From: Candidatus Limicola stercorigallinarum
GTDB taxonomy: Bacteria > Actinomycetota > Coriobacteriia > Coriobacteriales > Coriobacteriaceae
NCBI GenBank assembly: GCA_018711625.1
Contig: DVID01000042.1
Location: 1 to 64,000, forward strand
Length of the DNA: 64,000 nucleotides
Reading direction: 5' to 3'
In this document: piece by piece, positions 8,479 through 17,712 of the stretch
How positions within the stretch are numbered: the first letter of the stretch is position 1
Layout: each line of letters opens with the position of its first letter
Notes under the pieces: model-generated
The model's database searches: none
Seen by the model: only the letters and a program-made list of their open reading frames with translations
Told to the model about the DNA's origin: nothing
Program-made: the position numbers and the translations under genes

Positions 8479-9191
8479 ATGGGTCAGAAAGTTTACCCCA
8501 CCGGTTTCCGTCTTGGCATTACCGAGAACTGGCGCTCCCGCTGGTTCGCCAACGATAAGAACTACGCCAAGACCCTTGGTAACGACCTTGAGATCCGTAA
8601 GTATCTCAAGAAGCGTCTTGCCCGCGCCGCCGTCTCCCGCGTTGAGATCGAGCGCGCTGGCGACAAGGTGAAGGTCATCATCCTCACCGCTCGCCCCGGC
8701 ATTGTCATTGGTAAGAAGGGTGCCGAGATCGACAACCTTCGCACCGAGCTTGAGCGCGTTGCCGGCGTGAGCAAGGGCCAGCTCTCGGTGGACGTCATCG
8801 AGATCAAGCGCCCCGAGCTCGACGCTGAGCTCACCGCTCAGTCCATCGCTGAGCAGCTCGAGGGCCGCGTGGCCTTCCGTCGCGCTATGCGCAAGGCTGT
8901 TCAGTCCGCTCGCAAGGCTGGCGCCAAGGGTATTCGTATCCAGTGCTCCGGTCGTCTTGGTGGCGCCGAGATGGGCCGCCGCGAGTGGTACCGCGAGGGT
9001 CGCGTGCCGCTGCACACCCTCCGTGCCAAGATTGACTATGGCACGGCTGTCGCCCGCACCACCATGGGCGCTTGCGGCGTGAAGGTTTGGATCTACCTGG
9101 GCGAGAAGCTCCCGGGTCAGCCCGTTCCTAACCCCGCACTCGAGGGCTCTTCGCGTCCTCGCCGTCGTAATAACGAGAGGAGGGGTCAGTA

Positions 9192-9192
<1 letters not shown>
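8479..9192 (+). CDS. rpsC: 30S ribosomal protein S3
   Basis: This 237-residue protein is S3, part of the mRNA entry site. It starts [14 protein letters not shown], has the KH-domain GxxG loop ([11 protein letters not shown]), and carries the C-terminal S3 domain ([17 protein letters not shown]). Its stop codon TAG shares one base with the GTG start of rplP, implying translational coupling. Confidence 0.98.
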
Positions 9193-9617
<425 letters not shown>

Positions 9618-9621
9618 GTAG

Positions 9622-9837
9622 ATGAAGCCCGCAGAGATTCGTGAGCTCTCCGACGACCAGCTCGTCGAGAAGCTGAAGGAATGCCGTGCTGAGCTGTTCA
9701 ACCTTCGTTTCCAGATGGCCACCAGCCAGCTCGACAACACCGCTCGCGTCAAGACCGTGAAGAAGGACATCGCTCGTGTCCTCACGGAGCAGCGCGCCCG
9801 TCAGATTGCAGCGGAGAAGACCGCTGCGGCAGAGTAG
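9622..9837 (+). CDS. rpmC: 50S ribosomal protein L29
   Basis: This 71-residue protein is L29, located at the tunnel exit beside L23. It starts MKPAEIRELSDDQLVEKL and has the helical-hairpin pattern of the family with a short Ala/Glu tail. It lies four bases after rplP. Confidence 0.96.
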   Translation: MKPAEIRELSDDQLVEKLKECRAELFNLRFQMATSQLDNTARVKTVKKDIARVLTEQRARQIAAEKTAAAE

Positions 9838-9854
9838 ATGTGCAGGAGTGAACT

Positions 9855-10121
9855 ATGACTGAAACGACTGAGCGTAACTCGCGCAAGGTCCGTACGGGTG
9901 TCGTCGTCTCCATCTCTGGCAACAAGACCATCGTTGTTCAGACCACGGAGCGCAAGCGTCATCCCAAGTACGGCAAGATGATGACCACCACCAAGAAGCT
10001 TCATGCGCACGATGAGGAGTGCACTGCCGGCGTGGGCGACAAGGTTCGCGTCATGGAGACCCGTCCTCTGTCCAAGATGAAGCGTTGGCGTCTCGTCGAG
10101 ATCATCGAGCGCGCCAAGTAA
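9855..10121 (+). CDS. rpsQ: 30S ribosomal protein S17
   Basis: This 88-residue protein is S17, a primary 16S rRNA binder with an OB fold. Recognisable segments are [19 protein letters not shown] and [16 protein letters not shown]. It is the last gene of the S10 block; a 91-base spacer with a perfect hairpin separates it from rplN. Confidence 0.97.
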   Translation: MTETTERNSRKVRTGVVVSISGNKTIVVQTTERKRHPKYGKMMTTTKKLHAHDEECTAGVGDKVRVMETRPLSKMKRWRLVEIIERAK

Positions 10122-10150
10122 GCTGCTTTTAGACACGTTCCGCTGATGAT

Positions 10151-10181
10151 GTGCGTCGTATACGCACGTTCTACGACGCAC
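10151..10181 (+). promoter_or_regulatory. Perfect hairpin at the S10/spc boundary
   Basis: A perfect 10-bp stem (10151-10160 with 10172-10181, GTGCGTCGTA/TACGACGCAC) closes an 11-nt loop between rpsQ and rplN. No T-run follows, so a terminator is unlikely. In many bacteria this is where S10 and spc operons meet. A processing or r-protein binding site is possible but inferred. Confidence 0.4.
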
Positions 10182-10212
10182 CTCTCACCAGCCTAAGTTC
10201 GGAGGAACTACC

Positions 10213-10581
10213 ATGATTCAAATGCAAACCATGCTGAACGTCGCCGATAACTCCGGTGCGCGCAAGGTTCGCTGCATCAAGGTGCTTGGCGGTTCCAAGC
10301 GCCGTTATGCGGGAATCGGTGACGTGATCGTGGCTGCCGTGCAGGAGGCCACTCCTGGCGCCAACATCAAGAAGAAGGACGTTGTGAAGTGCGTCGTCGT
10401 GCGTACGGTGAAGGAGGTCCGCCGCAAGGACGGTTCCTACATCCGCTTTGACGACAACGCTGCCGTTGTGATTAACAACGACGGTTCGCCGGTGGGCACC
10501 CGTATCTTCGGGCCCGTCGCTCGCGAGCTTCGCGACAAGAAGTACATGAAGATCGTCTCGCTTGCACCCGAGACCCTGTAA
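10213..10581 (+). CDS. rplN: 50S ribosomal protein L14
   Basis: This 122-residue protein is L14, a subunit-interface protein. The start [19 protein letters not shown] and the C-terminal [17 protein letters not shown] are diagnostic. GGAGG lies just before the ATG. It heads the spc part of the cluster. Confidence 0.98.
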   Translation: MIQMQTMLNVADNSGARKVRCIKVLGGSKRRYAGIGDVIVAAVQEATPGANIKKKDVVKCVVVRTVKEVRRKDGSYIRFDDNAAVVINNDGSPVGTRIFGPVARELRDKKYMKIVSLAPETL

Positions 10582-10599
10582 GGAAAGGAGAGATACGCA

Positions 10600-10923
10600 A
10601 TGGCTATGTCCATCAAGAAGGGCGATACCGTCAAGATTCTCTCCGGCAAGGATCGTGGCAAGCAGGGCACTGTTCTGCGCGCCTATCCCGCTGAGGGCAA
10701 GATCAAGGTTGAGGGCATCCAGATGGTCAAGAAGGCCGTCCGTCCCAACCAGCAGAACCAGCAGGGCGGCATTGTTTCTCAGGAGGCCAAGATTGACGCC
10801 TCCAACGCCATGCTTGTTTGCCCCGAGTGCGGTGCCGCGACCCGCGTCGGCCGTGAGTCGGGCGAGCTCGATGGCAAGCGCACCAAGGTTCGCGTTTGCA
10901 AGAAGTGCGGTCACAAGTTCTAA
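10600..10923 (+). CDS. rplX: 50S ribosomal protein L24, Cys4 form
   Basis: This 107-residue protein is L24, an assembly initiator. It has an N-terminal KOW motif ([20 protein letters not shown]) and, near the end, two Cys pairs (CPEC and CKKC) forming a zinc-ribbon-like tail seen in some L24 proteins. The start ATG 10600 follows AAAGGAG; a second ATG two codons on is possible. This is the last forward r-protein gene before the operon is interrupted: rplE, its normal neighbour, lies 7.2 kb away. Confidence 0.97.
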   Translation: MAMSIKKGDTVKILSGKDRGKQGTVLRAYPAEGKIKVEGIQMVKKAVRPNQQNQQGGIVSQEAKIDASNAMLVCPECGAATRVGRESGELDGKRTKVRVCKKCGHKF

Positions 10924-10948
10924 GTTGAGCTTTTGACACTCATGTGAA

Positions 10949-11039
10949 GGCCCCGGAAGGTTCCTTCGCGCGCTCCTCGCAGGTTGGTTCACCCGACCTG
11001 ATGCGGGAGATGCGCTTCGGAATCCCTCCGGGGTCTTTT
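10949..11039 (+). terminator. Long compound hairpin ending the rplC-rplX transcription unit
   Basis: About 90 bases fold into an extended imperfect stem. GGCCCCGGA near 10949 faces TCCGGGGTC at 11027-11035; an inner helix pairs CAGGT (10979-10983) with ACCTG (10996-11000). The right side ends in TCTTTT at 11034-11039. Position 25 bases after the rplX stop suggests transcription ends here, in keeping with the break in the spc operon. Confidence 0.45.
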
Positions 11040-11410
11040 GTGTATAGAGGTCGTGTGGCGCGACAGCTCGGTGGATACGTCGACGATTTCGATGCCTTGT
11101 CCCATCAACTGCGTGGTTCTGTTGCCCGTTGTGTGCACTGGCCATCGACCGGGCGGATGGGGACGGGATTATTTCATCCAGCGATTCCAAACTCATGCCA
11201 AAAAAAGTGTAAGGGTCTTAGATTTCCAGACAGATCAACCACGACCGACCTTCCAACCTGGGCGTCCTTATGGTGTGTTGGCCTGACTATCCGGGGGCAT
11301 CCCGTTTCTTACACCGTTTTCCGTTTTGAGTTGATGCCCGCAGTTGTAACAATCGGGTGTATGCATGCTTGCACGACGCTGTTGAGGGCTTTAGGCTTAA
11401 CGGCGCTCTC
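11040..11410. other. Non-coding stretch after rplX
   Basis: No convincing coding region, RNA gene or promoter is seen. Open frames across it lack family resemblance and ribosome-binding sites. Confidence 0.5.
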
Positions 11411-11577
11411 TCAATGTAGAAATATTACCGTTTTGTACGAGTTGTTTTTGATGTCCGCCTGCCTGCGGGCTTCTGTTTGCTCTGACCTGCGGAAACGCAT
11501 GTATAAAACTGGCTTTGAAGTGGCCTTTGATGCATAACGATTTTTAGTCGTACAAAACGGTGATTTTTCGACATTGG
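11411..11577. repeat. 167-bp palindromic element B
   Basis: Arms 11411-11440 and 11548-11577 are 30-bp inverted repeats with four mismatches, including an unbroken 14-bp match (TCGTACAAAACGGT on the right arm). The interior carries no gene. It has the same size class as the elements at 2035, 15414 and 56288 but its own arm sequence. Confidence 0.5.
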
Positions 11578-11719
11578 AAACGGAAATAGGAGCCTTCTCT
11601 GGATTGCAAATGGCGTACTGGGCGCAGCCGGCTGTCATGACACGGCAGTAAAGGCATCGGAGCCGCGCACGAATCTGGTAGGAGTTGATCAATCTTGTCT
11701 CCCATGCCTGTGTTTGGGC

Positions 11720-12637
11720 CTATGCGGTAGCATCTCTGCTGATCAACCCGCATGCTTGGAAGCGCTTCGGCATTGGGGCTTCGATGGTGACGGCTTCCCC
11801 GGTAATGGGGTCCGTAAAGGCAAGGCGTGCGGCATGGAGCATGAGGCCGCGTGGATCGGGGTGGCCGTAGAGGGCATCTCCCACGATGGGGAAGCCCGCA
11901 TGGCTTAGGTGTACGCGGATCTGGTGCTTGCGACCGGTGAGGATATGCACTTTGAGCAGGGAATACTGCTTGCCAGCCTTGCGCCAAGTCTTGATGAGTT
12001 GAGCTTCGGTGTGGGCCGGTTTGCCTGTTTTGCTCACGCGCATGCGCCTTGCGTCGTGACGGTCGCGTCCGATGGGGCCGGTGAAGACGGCGCGTCCCTC
12101 GGGGAATTTGCCAGCTACGATGGCGAGGTAATGCTTATCAATCTGGCGCTCTGCTATTAGGCGGTCGTACGCCGGTTGTGTTTCTTTACAGAGCGAGAGC
12201 AGCACAATACCCGAGGTGTCGCGGTCAAGCCTTTGCAGCGCTTGGGCTTCTTCAAATCTATGGGCTCCTGCCGGGTGAATGTTGTGGGCAGTTGCTGGTG
12301 TGTTGCTAGAGCTGGCCGCGTCATGTGAGCGGTGCGCGTTGCCAGGGTTGCGGGGATTCTCATTGCATGGGCCGCTGTCATTCGAAGTGTCACGCAGTGT
12401 GAGCAGTGTTCGCACGGCATCGGTGAGTGTGGGCGTGCCGGTGCCGTCACCATGCACAAGGATGCCTGCAGGCTTGTTTACCGCGATGAGCGTGCGGCTT
12501 GTGTAGAGCACATCGAGTGTAGGGAGGGACGCGTGTTTGCGGGTTGGTTGCTCGGGGCACGCTCCAGCGCTTTGGCTGCGAGTCCTAACCTGAGTAGGTT
12601 TGTAATCCTCTCGATGTTTTTGCCCCGCTACGGTCAC
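11720..12637 (-). CDS. RluA-family pseudouridine synthase
   Basis: This 305-residue enzyme converts uridine to pseudouridine in rRNA or tRNA. The catalytic motif LQRLDRDTSGIVLLS holds the essential Asp. LIAVNKPAGILVHGDG at the domain start and LLKVHILTGRKHQIRVHLSHAGFPI near the end match the RluA/RluC/RluD fold. The GTG start at 12637 is chosen because GGGAG lies just upstream and it begins two bases after the stop of the U32 gene, implying coupling; a longer frame to 12736 would overlap that gene. An S4 domain is not evident. The exact RNA target cannot be told. Confidence 0.88.
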   Translation of the reverse strand: MTVAGQKHREDYKPTQVRTRSQSAGACPEQPTRKHASLPTLDVLYTSRTLIAVNKPAGILVHGDGTGTPTLTDAVRTLLTLRDTSNDSGPCNENPRNPGNAHRSHDAASSSNTPATAHNIHPAGAHRFEEAQALQRLDRDTSGIVLLSLCKETQPAYDRLIAERQIDKHYLAIVAGKFPEGRAVFTGPIGRDRHDARRMRVSKTGKPAHTEAQLIKTWRKAGKQYSLLKVHILTGRKHQIRVHLSHAGFPIVGDALYGHPDPRGLMLHAARLAFTDPITGEAVTIEAPMPKRFQACGLISRDATA

Positions 12638-12638
12638 G

Positions 12639-15188
12639 TTAATCCACTCCCACAAAGAGACAACCAGCACTGGCTCCACGCTGGCGCCCGGCAGGACGAA
12701 GTCCTGCACGTGCCGCATCGAGTGCACGGCGCGCACGTGTGACCTGTGCCGTTACCTCATCCTCGCCCAGCAAGGTGCCATCCACCAAGAACCGCGTAAC
12801 GCCTGCAGCCATGAGCTGTGGAATCTGTGGTGTAAGGTCGAGCGGCACGGCATCATAAAGGTGCGAGCGGCCATGAACGTCGGTGGTAACCGGTAGAAGC
12901 TTGCCGTCGATGTTGTGCAGGAAAAGTTTGCGTTTGCGAAGGTGACAGCGTACGCAGTCGTGTATGCAGGCATTTGCCACCTGCAGAATGCAGTGCTCGC
13001 TGGTCATAACGCGCGGCTTGCCAAAGACTGCGATGCCAAGCGGTGCGGGCGCGTGGGGTGCAATTCGTTCAATCTCGGCAAGTGTGAGCTCGGGGGAAAG
13101 CCAAAAGCCGTGCGCGCCAGCGGAGTTAAGCGCTTGCATGCAAGCTACGTTGTGTACAGGAATGCATGAACGAATTTCAGCCTGGGCGCCGCGCTCGGCC
13201 GCAAGCGCAAGCTCCGAGATGTTGCCGATAGCAACGGGTGCACCAGAGGTGATCCAGGGGTCAAGGCGCTCGTGATCGCGCTCGCGACAGACCTCATCAA
13301 GGATGGGGATGAGCTGTGCTTCCTGCACATCACGGGGCGATAGCCCGGCGTCGAGCAGGGCGTCAACGGGTAGGTAAATGCGCTCGGCTCCAGCGGCGCG
13401 GGCCGCCTCAGCGGCCGCAAGCGTCGTGACCTGCGCGCAGATAACGGGGGCCTCTTCGCAGAATGTGGGGGCAGGTCCACGCTCCGTCATGTCTTCAGCA
13501 ATGCGTGTCACCGTTTCGGCCGTCGATGCCTTTTCAGCAAGCGGGCCGCATGCAGTCGACTGCTCCGCAAGCGTAACGCTGGGAGCAAGAATCGCCACCT
13601 CGAGCGCCTCGCACGCTGCCGCACGCACCTTATGTACGGCCGAGAAGCCCATGCCTACGTTCTCGTCCATATCCACCGAGAACGCAACAGCCTCGAAGGG
13701 CGACGACCCCATGCGGCCCACATGCTCAATAAGCTCGTCCTGTGTGACAGCACGGGTTCTGGCGGCTTCCACCACAAAGTCCTCAGCGGTGGCCATGAGC
13801 TCGGGTTCGTCAGCACAGGCAAGCGTTACCTGGAACGGCATGCCCTGGCGAGCGCGAATGTGCACCTTTACGGCGCGCTTGCGTGCATAAGGCTTTTTCA
13901 GTGCGGCGCTCGCCACGTCAAGGGCTGCTTGGCTGCGAATGAGGCGTACGCGGCATCCGGCGGGCATGGGCCGCGCCGTTTCCACCTCTATAACCGTGCC
14001 GGCAGGAGCGTCTGAGCGGGCAATGGCGGTAAGAAACTTCTCAGGCTCGTCGTCGTGACGAAGCTCAAGGAGATCGCCCGCGCCCACGGGCTCGGTAAGC
14101 TTGATAGCAGCGCGGCCCATGGCGCCGCGTGCGGCGTCGCGCATGGCCTGAGCTTTGGTGGGGGCTTTGCGGGGTGTAAAGTCCACGACCTCGCCCACCA
14201 CTTGGCCACGGTTGTTCGAGCGTTCGTAGCTCATCATTTCATCGCCCGCGGTGCCATCCTGGTACGCATGGGTGAAGTCGCGGTTGAAGCAGCGTTTGAG
14301 CTGGCGCGCCCGTAGCTTGTGCTCTTCGCTGCTCGTTGTGCGTCCGGCGAGGATATCGTCCAGCTCACGGCGGTACACGTCGGTCACGGCGTAAACATAG
14401 TCCGGTGCCTTCATTCGGCCTTCGAGCTTAAGAGCGTGCGCGCCCGCCGCAAGAAGGTCGGGCAGCAGGCTCGTGGTGTTGGTGTCGCGCGGGCAGAGCG
14501 GGCGGCCGCGTCCGGCGGGGGAGAGCACCGTGCCGGTTTCGTCTACCAGCTCGTAGGGAAGGCGACAGGGCTGGGCGCACATGCCGCGGTTTGCGGAGCG
14601 CCCGGCGCAGGCAAAGCTCGAAAGCAGACAGACGCCCGAGTACGAGAAGCAGATGGAGCCGTGGGCAAAGACCTCCAGATCGATGTCCACACACTTATGA
14701 ATATGGGCAATCTCAGCTACCGAAAGCTCACGCGAGAGCGTTACGCGGTCAGCGCCAGCGTCACGGCACCATGCCACGCCGCGCGCGTCGTGGATGTTCG
14801 CTTGCGTGGACACGTGCGTTTCGAGATGCGGCATAAGGCGGCGAACCTCAGCAAAAAGGCCCCAGTCCTGGATGATGAAAGCATCGGCGCCCAGCATGGA
14901 ACAGCGACGGATGAGCTCAAGCGCCTCTACCATCTCGTTATCTTTGATGACGATGTTCACCGTTACATACACGCGTGCGTCGGCTAGATGCGCTGCACGG
15001 CACGCCTGTTCAAACGAGTCGTCGTCAAAGTTGTCGGCCTTGCGGCGCGCGTTGAATGATCCCATACCGCAGTAGATAGCATCGGCGCCGGCAGCGAGGG
15101 CTGCAGCAAAAGGCTCAGGGCCACCAGCGGGTGCCAGCAACTCGGGGCGTTGCGTGGCGTTGGCGTGTGAAGTGGGGGATGATCCCAT
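12639..15188 (-). CDS. Large U32 family protein (RlhA/YhbU-like, rRNA hydroxylation type)
   Basis: This 849-residue protein opens with PELLAPAGGPEPFAAALAAG and carries the U32 signature EVFAHGSICFSYSGVC, followed by further cysteines (GMCAQPC, LCPRD) expected to ligate an iron-sulphur cluster. A DUF3656-type middle region and a Cys-containing C-terminal segment (CIHDCVRC) follow. Although named peptidases, characterised members such as RlhA and TrhP take part in RNA hydroxylation, so an rRNA or tRNA modification role is likelier than proteolysis. It precedes the RluA-type gene with a two-base gap, making a two-gene RNA-modification unit. At 849 residues it is longer than E. coli RlhA. Confidence 0.85.
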   Translation of the reverse strand: MGSSPTSHANATQRPELLAPAGGPEPFAAALAAGADAIYCGMGSFNARRKADNFDDDSFEQACRAAHLADARVYVTVNIVIKDNEMVEALELIRRCSMLGADAFIIQDWGLFAEVRRLMPHLETHVSTQANIHDARGVAWCRDAGADRVTLSRELSVAEIAHIHKCVDIDLEVFAHGSICFSYSGVCLLSSFACAGRSANRGMCAQPCRLPYELVDETGTVLSPAGRGRPLCPRDTNTTSLLPDLLAAGAHALKLEGRMKAPDYVYAVTDVYRRELDDILAGRTTSSEEHKLRARQLKRCFNRDFTHAYQDGTAGDEMMSYERSNNRGQVVGEVVDFTPRKAPTKAQAMRDAARGAMGRAAIKLTEPVGAGDLLELRHDDEPEKFLTAIARSDAPAGTVIEVETARPMPAGCRVRLIRSQAALDVASAALKKPYARKRAVKVHIRARQGMPFQVTLACADEPELMATAEDFVVEAARTRAVTQDELIEHVGRMGSSPFEAVAFSVDMDENVGMGFSAVHKVRAAACEALEVAILAPSVTLAEQSTACGPLAEKASTAETVTRIAEDMTERGPAPTFCEEAPVICAQVTTLAAAEAARAAGAERIYLPVDALLDAGLSPRDVQEAQLIPILDEVCRERDHERLDPWITSGAPVAIGNISELALAAERGAQAEIRSCIPVHNVACMQALNSAGAHGFWLSPELTLAEIERIAPHAPAPLGIAVFGKPRVMTSEHCILQVANACIHDCVRCHLRKRKLFLHNIDGKLLPVTTDVHGRSHLYDAVPLDLTPQIPQLMAAGVTRFLVDGTLLGEDEVTAQVTRARRALDAARAGLRPAGRQRGASAGCLFVGVD

Positions 15189-15272
15189 GGATGAATCTCC
15201 TTGATATGCCCGCAGAAGAGCGGGATGTTTGGGCGCCGTCAGCGCGGTGCGCCCTTCGTTTGTGTGTCCACC

Positions 15273-15278
15273 ATTATA
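15273..15278 (-). promoter_or_regulatory. Possible -10 element of the U32-RluA unit
   Basis: A perfect TATAAT reads on the reverse strand (15278 to 15273), about 85 bases before the U32 start. Upstream a TTGAAG is present but closer than the usual spacing. The rest of 15189-15413 shows nothing further. Confidence 0.4.
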
Positions 15279-15413
15279 GAAGTGATGCCCGCCTTCAAGG
15301 ACGGGCGCGGGTGGCAGAACGGGCTACGGCGAGGAGTCTTGCCGCCTTACCGGTGGTCCCGCACATTTTGCCATCTGAGCCCGTTCCCGAAGGCGAGTCT
15401 TATGCGTTGCCCT

Positions 15414-15558
15414 AAAAACTTTTCGATTTGTTGCAGTTTGGAGCGCACCCTTCGAGTAGACCAGCCTTTATGCAGAACAAACCCGCAGGTCACAGTGTTG
15501 GACATTGGCGGTGTATTTGTGGGATCGGTCCTAAACTGCAACAAATCGAAAAGTTTTT
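15414..15558. repeat. 145-bp palindromic element C with perfect 26-bp arms
   Basis: Arms 15414-15439 and 15533-15558 are perfect 26-bp inverted repeats. The same arm sequence, with two to five changes, recurs at 56184-56209, 56470-56495 and 56532-56556, so this is a dispersed family. The interior has no gene. Perfect arms suggest recent movement or selection for the hairpin. Confidence 0.7.
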
Positions 15559-15725
15559 CCTTGGCTGACCGGTATGGCCCCAAACGTATCGCCGGCACGG
15601 CTTCGCTTCGGCTATCATTACCAAATCCGTTTGGCCAAGGGTGGCGCCGCGCGGGTTGAAGCTGCGCCGCGCCCATGTTGCCCTTTGGTCTTGGTGCGAC
15701 GTGTTGGACGCCCGAAAGGTGCATC

Positions 15726-16337
15726 ATGGAATTTGTTTTGTTGTATTTACTCGTGAATATCGCCGTTGGCGCCATTGCCTGCTTCTTTGGTAAGAAGCTC
15801 TTTTATCTCATGCTGGGCGCCCTGGTATTTTTGGGCGTGTTCAACATGGGCCTCTCTGTTACCGACGGCTCTCCCGTTGCGCTGGTGCTGGCAATTGCGC
15901 TGGGCGTTATTGCGGCGCTGCTCTCTAAATATGCCTACAAGGTGGGCGTGTTTCTTATGGGTTGCGTCGCAGGGGCGGCGCTTGGGTTTGTGATTTCAAT
16001 CCTTCTGCCGGCCGAGATGGCCGATTACAGCATGATTGTGATTGTTGTGCTGGCGATTGTGTGTGCGCTCGGGGCGCTTCATTGGTGCGATCTGTTTGTG
16101 CGCTGGGGAACGGCGTATTCGGGTGCCACGTTTATGAGCTCCAACTTGCTGGCTGCAATCTTTGCATTTACCTCGCTGAGCGCTCTGGCAGTTTCGGATG
16201 ACATGCTTGCTACGTTTGACGCTTTGAGCTCCTACATCGCGGGCCCTTTTTCGGCTGCGTATGCCACGCCCATTTTTGTAGCCACCCTCGTGCTTACCGT
16301 TGTGGGTGCTGTGGTCCAGAAGCACGGCGGCGAGTAG
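15726..16337 (+). CDS. Polytopic membrane protein, DUF4203/TMEM198-like
   Basis: This 203-residue protein is almost wholly hydrophobic, with about seven predicted membrane spans beginning at residue 1 (MEFVLLYLLVNIAVGAIACF). The pattern of small-residue-rich helices and the GKKLFYLMLGALVFLGVF segment resembles the DUF4203 family, whose function is unknown. The start ATG 15726 follows GAAAGGTG. It stands alone, convergent with the aminotransferase gene. The family assignment is tentative; the membrane topology is clear. Confidence 0.6.
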   Translation: MEFVLLYLLVNIAVGAIACFFGKKLFYLMLGALVFLGVFNMGLSVTDGSPVALVLAIALGVIAALLSKYAYKVGVFLMGCVAGAALGFVISILLPAEMADYSMIVIVVLAIVCALGALHWCDLFVRWGTAYSGATFMSSNLLAAIFAFTSLSALAVSDDMLATFDALSSYIAGPFSAAYATPIFVATLVLTVVGAVVQKHGGE

Positions 16338-16431
16338 CCCTACCAAAAAGACGCACGGCGCGCGAACAATCTCGTGCCGCAGCTGTGCGTAAGGGGGCGG
16401 GGGCGTAGCGGTCGATCTGCGCCCAAAAGCA

Positions 16432-16470
16432 AGCAGCCTCTTCTGCCTTTTTCAGGCGGAAGAGGCTGCT
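16432..16470 (-). terminator. Convergent terminator hairpin
   Basis: A 17-bp stem with one mismatch (16432-16448 with 16454-16470) closes a 5-nt loop. Read on the reverse strand it is followed by TGCTTTTG, fitting termination of the aminotransferase gene; on the forward strand no T-run follows. Confidence 0.7.
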
Positions 16471-16503
16471 GCGTTGGTGCCACTTGAGCGTGAGGCGCAC
16501 TGC

Positions 16504-17712
16504 CTACGCCGAGAACAGGTGTTCCTCAAGCCGGCGGAATGCTTCCATCACGCGGCTATGCGGTGACGCCAGGTTCATGCGGATGTGGCATGGGCCGTGG
16601 AAGGGGCGACCGTCCTGCCAGCCTACGCCCACCTGCCAGCCGCGACGCAAAAGCTCGCCCACGTCGCAGCTGTGCTTGGCGCACCAGTCGCTGGCATCGA
16701 GGAAGAGCATGTAGGTGCCCTCGGGATGCGTCGTGGTGATGCCGTCAAAGCGTTCGTCAATAATGTGGCAGGCGTCCTGGATGTTTTCGTTGAGCACGGT
16801 CCTAAGTTCGTCCACCCATACGCGGCCCTCGGGGGTGTAGGCGCCCATGAGGGCATACATAGAGAGCATGTTCATCGAGTTGTAGTGGCACTTCGAGGCT
16901 TGCGTGCGCACGCGATCGCGCAGGTAGCTGCCATAGATAATGTGATAGCTACCCACCAAGCCGGCAAGGTTAAAGGTTTTGCTCGGCGCATAGAGCGCCA
17001 CGGTGCGCTCGCGCGCGTCCGCCGAAACCGACTGCGTGGGTACGTGGCGGTGTCCCGGCATAATGATGTCCGACCAGATTTCGTCTGAGACAACGACGCA
17101 ATCGTGGGCACGGAAGAGTTCCATGGCGGTTTCGATCTCGGCGCGTTCCCACACGCGCCCCACAGGATTGTGGGGCGAGCAGAACACAGCTGCATGAATA
17201 TGCTCCTCGACAAGCTTGCGCTCCATATCGGCATAATCCATGCGCCACACGCCGGCAGCGTCTTGCACAAGCGGGGAGAGCACAATGCGCCGCCCGCAGT
17301 TTTCGATGCTCTTGGTAAAGCCTATATAGGTGGGGCTGTGCACAAGGACGGCATCTCCCGGAGCGGTAAAGGCCTCGATAGCAGAGACAACGCCACCCAG
17401 CACGCCGTTTTCGTAGCCAATATGCTCGGGGGAGAGGTCCTCGGCGCCGTTACGGTCACGCTGCCAGGCAACAATGGCGTCCAGGTATTCCCGCCGTGGC
17501 TCAAAGTACCCAAAGTGCGGCTCGCGCAGGCGACGTTCGATGGCCTCGGTGATGGTGGGGAGCACGGGGAAGTTCATGTCGGCCACCCACATAGGGATGG
17601 GGTCAAAGCCAGGCGCGGGCAGGTCGGGCGCGCCGCCGCCGAGCCCCATGCTATCGAGCGCGGTGGCGTCATGTCCGCGGCGGTCAAGAATCGTGGTGAA
17701 GTCGTACGTCAT
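16504..17712 (-). CDS. MalY/PatB-type PLP aminotransferase, probable cystathionine beta-lyase
   Basis: This 402-residue enzyme belongs to fold-type I PLP proteins of the MalY/PatB group, which cleave C-S bonds in cystathionine or cysteine conjugates. Visible landmarks are PMWVADMNFP and YGYF-like REPHFGYFEPR at the N-terminus, ENGVLGGVVSAI, the PLP contact CSPHNPVGRVW, the aspartate motif VVSDEIWSDI, and the Schiff-base lysine in APSKTFNLAG. Length is normal. It is monocistronic here. C-S lyase, methionine-related or cystine-degrading roles are all possible. Confidence 0.85.
   Translation of the reverse strand: MTYDFTTILDRRGHDATALDSMGLGGGAPDLPAPGFDPIPMWVADMNFPVLPTITEAIERRLREPHFGYFEPRREYLDAIVAWQRDRNGAEDLSPEHIGYENGVLGGVVSAIEAFTAPGDAVLVHSPTYIGFTKSIENCGRRIVLSPLVQDAAGVWRMDYADMERKLVEEHIHAAVFCSPHNPVGRVWERAEIETAMELFRAHDCVVVSDEIWSDIIMPGHRHVPTQSVSADARERTVALYAPSKTFNLAGLVGSYHIIYGSYLRDRVRTQASKCHYNSMNMLSMYALMGAYTPEGRVWVDELRTVLNENIQDACHIIDERFDGITTTHPEGTYMLFLDASDWCAKHSCDVGELLRRGWQVGVGWQDGRPFHGPCHIRMNLASPHSRVMEAFRRLEEHLFSA

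Noticed and set aside
10944-11537. Open frame of 197 codons after rplX
   Set aside because: It overlaps the terminator-like hairpin and palindromic element B, has no ribosome-binding site and reads as random composition.
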